Shown here in pieces: positions 61,533-64,000 of a stretch of DNA of 64,000 nucleotides; the stretch's first letter is position 1; each line of letters begins with the position of its first letter. The stretch lies in assembly GCF_002157855.1 (NCBI RefSeq), contig NZ_CP020880.1, positions 3,348,001-3,412,000 of the forward strand. The letters are read 5' to 3'. The notes under the pieces were generated by a model. That model saw only the letters and a program-made list of their open reading frames with translations. It did no database searches and was not told where the DNA came from. A program made the translations under genes and the position numbers. This DNA comes from Sutcliffiella horikoshii. GTDB taxonomy: Bacteria; Bacillota; Bacilli; Bacillales; Bacillaceae_I.

Positions 61533-62315
61533 TCACTGTTCCTTCATCCACCTTGTCAACCGCGCAACGATCCTCCGATTTTCCTGTGGCGGAAAATAAT
61601 GCGTGTACTCCGGATAATACCACGCCTCCACCTTCTTCCCCATCTCCTTCGCACACTTTTCCAACCTATAAGAATGCTCAATAGAAACGTTCTTGTCCTG
61701 CTCCCCATGAATAATCAATATAGGTGCATTTAGCCGCTCAAGCTCCAGCAATGGTGTCCTCCACTCATATCGTTCTGGATACTTATTCGGAGTCCCTCCA
61801 ATTACCCGTTTCATCATACGACGCAAATCCACTCGCTCCTCATAGGTGAGAAACATATCGGAAACTCCGCCCCAAGAAACAACCGAACACACTTCAGGGA
61901 ACTCAATCCCTGTCATCAGGGCCATTACACCCCCACGAGAGAAACCGAACACATGAATGCGACCTGCCTTCACTTTTACATGGCCTGCTAACAGCGTATA
62001 AGCAGAAAACGCATCCTCCCTGTCATCTCCAGCAAAGTCCTCATTTCCCTCTCCGCCTTGATTTCCACGATAAAATGGGGCCATCACCACAAAGCCTTCT
62101 GAAGCAAATTGAACGATGCGGCCAACACGAACCTGTCCGACGTTTTTTATGCCACCTCTTAAATATAAAAATCCATCATAATGCCCTTCCGCTTTTGGTT
62201 CTGCCATCAATCCCTTAACCTTCAGCCCATCGCTAATATAGGTCACAGTAAAAACATTGATATGCGGACTTGGTGATGGATATGGAGTTTTTTCAACAAT
62301 CATCCCGTCTTGCAA
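61533..62315 (-). CDS. ytmA: S9-family alpha/beta hydrolase YtmA
   Basis: About 260 residues of the prolyl oligopeptidase-like alpha/beta hydrolases. The nucleophile elbow is FGFSRGGVMAL near residue 140, YLRGGIKNVGQV near 60 gives the oxyanion region, and the acid and histidine are in LIIHGEQDKNVSIEHS and YPEYTHYFPP. It agrees closely with B. subtilis YtmA. I chose the TTG at 62315, which has AAAGGGGG 7 bases upstream; B. subtilis begins at the MIVEK methionine four codons later. The substrate is unknown. Confidence 0.88.
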   Translation of the reverse strand: MQDGMIVEKTPYPSPSPHINVFTVTYISDGLKVKGLMAEPKAEGHYDGFLYLRGGIKNVGQVRVGRIVQFASEGFVVMAPFYRGNQGGEGNEDFAGDDREDAFSAYTLLAGHVKVKAGRIHVFGFSRGGVMALMTGIEFPEVCSVVSWGGVSDMFLTYEERVDLRRMMKRVIGGTPNKYPERYEWRTPLLELERLNAPILIIHGEQDKNVSIEHSYRLEKCAKEMGKKVEAWYYPEYTHYFPPQENRRIVARLTRWMKEQ

Positions 62316-62426
62316 AATATTGCCCCCTTTTGACGCACTAGGCATTCACACATATTTAGCCCAAATCATACGCTAATCTATAAAAACATACAAAGCATAT
62401 GCCCACAATTTCTGAGGAGGTTGAAC

Positions 62427-63422
62427 ATGAAAGGTTTAAGAATTGCATTAAGTATTTTATTATCCTTTGCTTTAATCGCTGCCCTTGCAGCTTGCGGTGG
62501 CAGCAAAACAGAGAAGGTCCGGATTGCTGAAGTTACCCGCTCTATTTTTTATGCTCCCCAATATGTTGCGATTGAAAAAGGATTTTTTGAAGAAGAAGGA
62601 TTGGAAGTGGAACTGACCACGACTTGGGGTGGCGATAAAACGATGACCACCTTATTGGCTGATGGTGCGGATGTGGCATTGGTGGGTTCTGAGACGTCCA
62701 TCTATGTGTATGCCCAAGGCTCCAATGACCCAATCATCAACTTTGCCCAGTTGACACAGACAGATGGAACTTTTTTAGTGTCCAGAGAAAAATTAGATAA
62801 TTTCACATGGGATGATTTAAAAGGCAGTACATTCCTTGGCCAGCGTAAAGGTGGCATGCCACAAATGGCAGGAGAATTCGCCCTCAAAAAGCATGGCATT
62901 GACCCACAAAACGATTTAAACCTTATTCAAAACGTTGATTTTGCAAACATTCCTAGTGCCTTCGCTTCCGGCACAGGTGAATTCGTTCAGTTATTCGAAC
63001 CTCAAGCAAGTATTTTCGAAGCGGAAGGCATTGGATATATCGTCGCTTCCTTTGGAGAAGAATCAGGTCATCTGCCATATACGACCTTTATGGCAAAAGA
63101 AAGCTATCTAAAAGAGAATCCTGAGACAGCAGAGAAATTCACCCGTGCGCTCTACAAAGCTCAACAATGGGTGGAAAATAACCCGGCATCTGAAACTGCC
63201 AAAGTCATTCTGCCATATTTTGAAGATACATCGGTAGAATTAATCGAAACCGTTGTGGACCGCTATAAGAGTCAAGGCTCTTTCGCTACTGACCCTATTC
63301 TAGATCAAGAGGAGTGGGATAACCTACAGAACATCATGGACACAGCCGGCGAACTTCCACAATACGTGGAATACGATACGTTAGTAAATACAACCATTGC
63401 AGAAGAGGTAATGGAAGAATAG
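62427..63422 (+). CDS. ytlA: ABC transporter substrate-binding lipoprotein YtlA
   Basis: About 331 residues. A lipoprotein signal peptide (ALSILLSFALIAALAAC, lipobox LAAC) precedes an NMT1/SsuA-like binding domain: VTRSIFYAPQYVAIEKGFFEEEGLEVEL near residue 40 and LADGADVALVGSETSIY near 82. Such proteins bind sulfonates, nitrate, pyrimidine precursors of thiamine or related compounds; the ligand cannot be told. GAGGAGG before the ATG at 62427. It is the first gene of ytlACD, followed by the ATPase gene 11 bases later. Confidence 0.92.
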   Translation: MKGLRIALSILLSFALIAALAACGGSKTEKVRIAEVTRSIFYAPQYVAIEKGFFEEEGLEVELTTTWGGDKTMTTLLADGADVALVGSETSIYVYAQGSNDPIINFAQLTQTDGTFLVSREKLDNFTWDDLKGSTFLGQRKGGMPQMAGEFALKKHGIDPQNDLNLIQNVDFANIPSAFASGTGEFVQLFEPQASIFEAEGIGYIVASFGEESGHLPYTTFMAKESYLKENPETAEKFTRALYKAQQWVENNPASETAKVILPYFEDTSVELIETVVDRYKSQGSFATDPILDQEEWDNLQNIMDTAGELPQYVEYDTLVNTTIAEEVMEE

Positions 63423-63433
63423 GATGATGAACG

Positions 63434-64000
63434 ATGAGTTTATTATCAATCAATAATATAGAACACATCTACTTTACTCCGGAACGGGCTACAAAGGTTC
63501 TTGAAGACATCTCCATCTCCATCGAGGAAGGGGAGTTCATCTCCTTCCTTGGCCCTAGTGGCTGTGGGAAGACGACACTTCTGTCGATTATTGCAGGCCT
63601 TCTTAAACCAACAGAGGGTTCTGTACTTTTAGGCGGTAAACCTTCGAAGGAGTGCGTAGCGGACATTGGTTACATGCTGCAGCAGGATTATCTTTTTCCA
63701 TGGAGGACCATTGAGGAGAATGTACTGCTTGGCTTGAAGATTGCCGATAAACGAACAAAACCTAATATTCAAAGGACCTTACAACTGCTAAAAGATATGG
63801 GACTGCCGGATGTGGAAAAATTATATCCTTCCCAGTTATCGGGTGGAATGAGGCAACGTGCAGCACTTGTCAGAACGCTTGCCACCGATCCTCAACTTTT
63901 ACTTCTTGACGAACCATTTTCAGCACTGGACTATCAGACGAAGCTAAAGCTTGAGGATTTAGTTTTCACCACACTCAAGTCTTTCCAAAAAACTGCCTTG
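63434..64000 (+). CDS. ytlC: ABC transporter ATP-binding protein YtlC, 3'-truncated by the window edge
   Basis: The frame runs off the window with 189 codons read. Walker A GPSGCGKTTLLS lies near residue 42, Q-loop YMLQQDYLFPW near 82, signature LSGGMRQRAAL near 138 and Walker B LLLLDEPFSALD near 158. The LFPWRT after the Q-loop is typical of SsuB/TauB-type ATPases for taurine, sulfonate or nitrate uptake. It follows ytlA by 11 bases with AGGATG as a modest binding site; ytlD (permease) is expected just outside. Confidence 0.93.
   Translation, partial: MSLLSINNIEHIYFTPERATKVLEDISISIEEGEFISFLGPSGCGKTTLLSIIAGLLKPTEGSVLLGGKPSKECVADIGYMLQQDYLFPWRTIEENVLLGLKIADKRTKPNIQRTLQLLKDMGLPDVEKLYPSQLSGGMRQRAALVRTLATDPQLLLLDEPFSALDYQTKLKLEDLVFTTLKSFQKTAL

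Noticed and set aside
61415-61733. Two overlapping plus-strand readings of 88-89 codons
   Set aside because: They start inside the 52-bp array and run antisense into ytmA; no binding site.

Overview
The window comes from a low-GC Gram-positive, spore-forming member of the Bacillaceae. Three things point there: AGGAGG-type ribosome binding sites with many TTG/GTG starts; Bacillales-type RNA regulators (a T-box before leuS, a SAM-I riboswitch before metK); and a gene order that closely follows the yt* region of Bacillus subtilis. No genus can be assigned from the sequence alone.

Layout. 1-1908 is the 3' part of a chemoreceptor gene, followed by a 52-bp tandem repeat array. 2.4-24.6 kb is a largely syntenic housekeeping block: ytoQ, a DUF84 NTPase, ytoP, ytzB, ytnP, trmB, ytzH, ytmP, amyX, ytlQ, an lrgAB pair, thpR, a cysteine synthase paralogue, an MFS carrier, pepV, ythPQ, ytzE, a pseudouridine synthase, a MurJ-type flippase and ytfP. 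24.6-28.6 kb holds small or lineage-specific genes: a 40-residue membrane protein, Cse60, an uncharacterised gene pair, a membrane protein and a NERD/Zn-ribbon protein, plus AT-rich repeats. 28.6-31.7 kb carries a rhodanese and T-box-controlled leuS. Two very small genes follow, one encoding a CC-rich putative metal-binding peptide.

Accessory core. At 32.4-36.1 kb is a probable hydroxyacid (3-hydroxybutyrate-type) utilisation module: an SDR dehydrogenase, a GntP permease and a PAS/sigma-54 activator. The permease has a textbook -24/-12 promoter, candidate activator palindromes upstream and a cre-like site downstream. From 43.9 down to 36.3 kb runs a complete gas vesicle operon in the Bacillus (Priestia) megaterium order A-P-Q-B-R-N-F-G-L-S-K-J-T-U. 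It contains an extra gene that fuses a GvpU domain to a GvpT-like coiled coil and charged tail. Next come a VOC protein, htpG with a perfect CIRCE element in its leader, and an MFS transporter.

48.2-64 kb returns to B. subtilis synteny (ytzC, ytqAB, ytpB, ytpA, ytoA, then metK, pckA, ytmA, ytlA, ytlC). The interval between ytoA and metK, where B. subtilis has ytnA-asnB, holds a GC-rich dispersed repeat, a PAP2 phosphatase, a glycosyltransferase and an ABC-F ATPase gene. The ABC-F gene has a leader-peptide attenuator with mutually exclusive 12-bp and 8-bp pairings, and its coding sequence carries a one-base frameshift near the 3' end. A second, 10-unit 52-bp array lies after pckA.

The strongest candidates for something undescribed are the ABC-F leader attenuator, the GvpU-GvpT chimera with a coiled-coil module shared across the gas vesicle cluster, and a three-copy dispersed element whose stems show compensatory changes. 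Start sites were chosen by Shine-Dalgarno spacing. No alignment or folding program was run.
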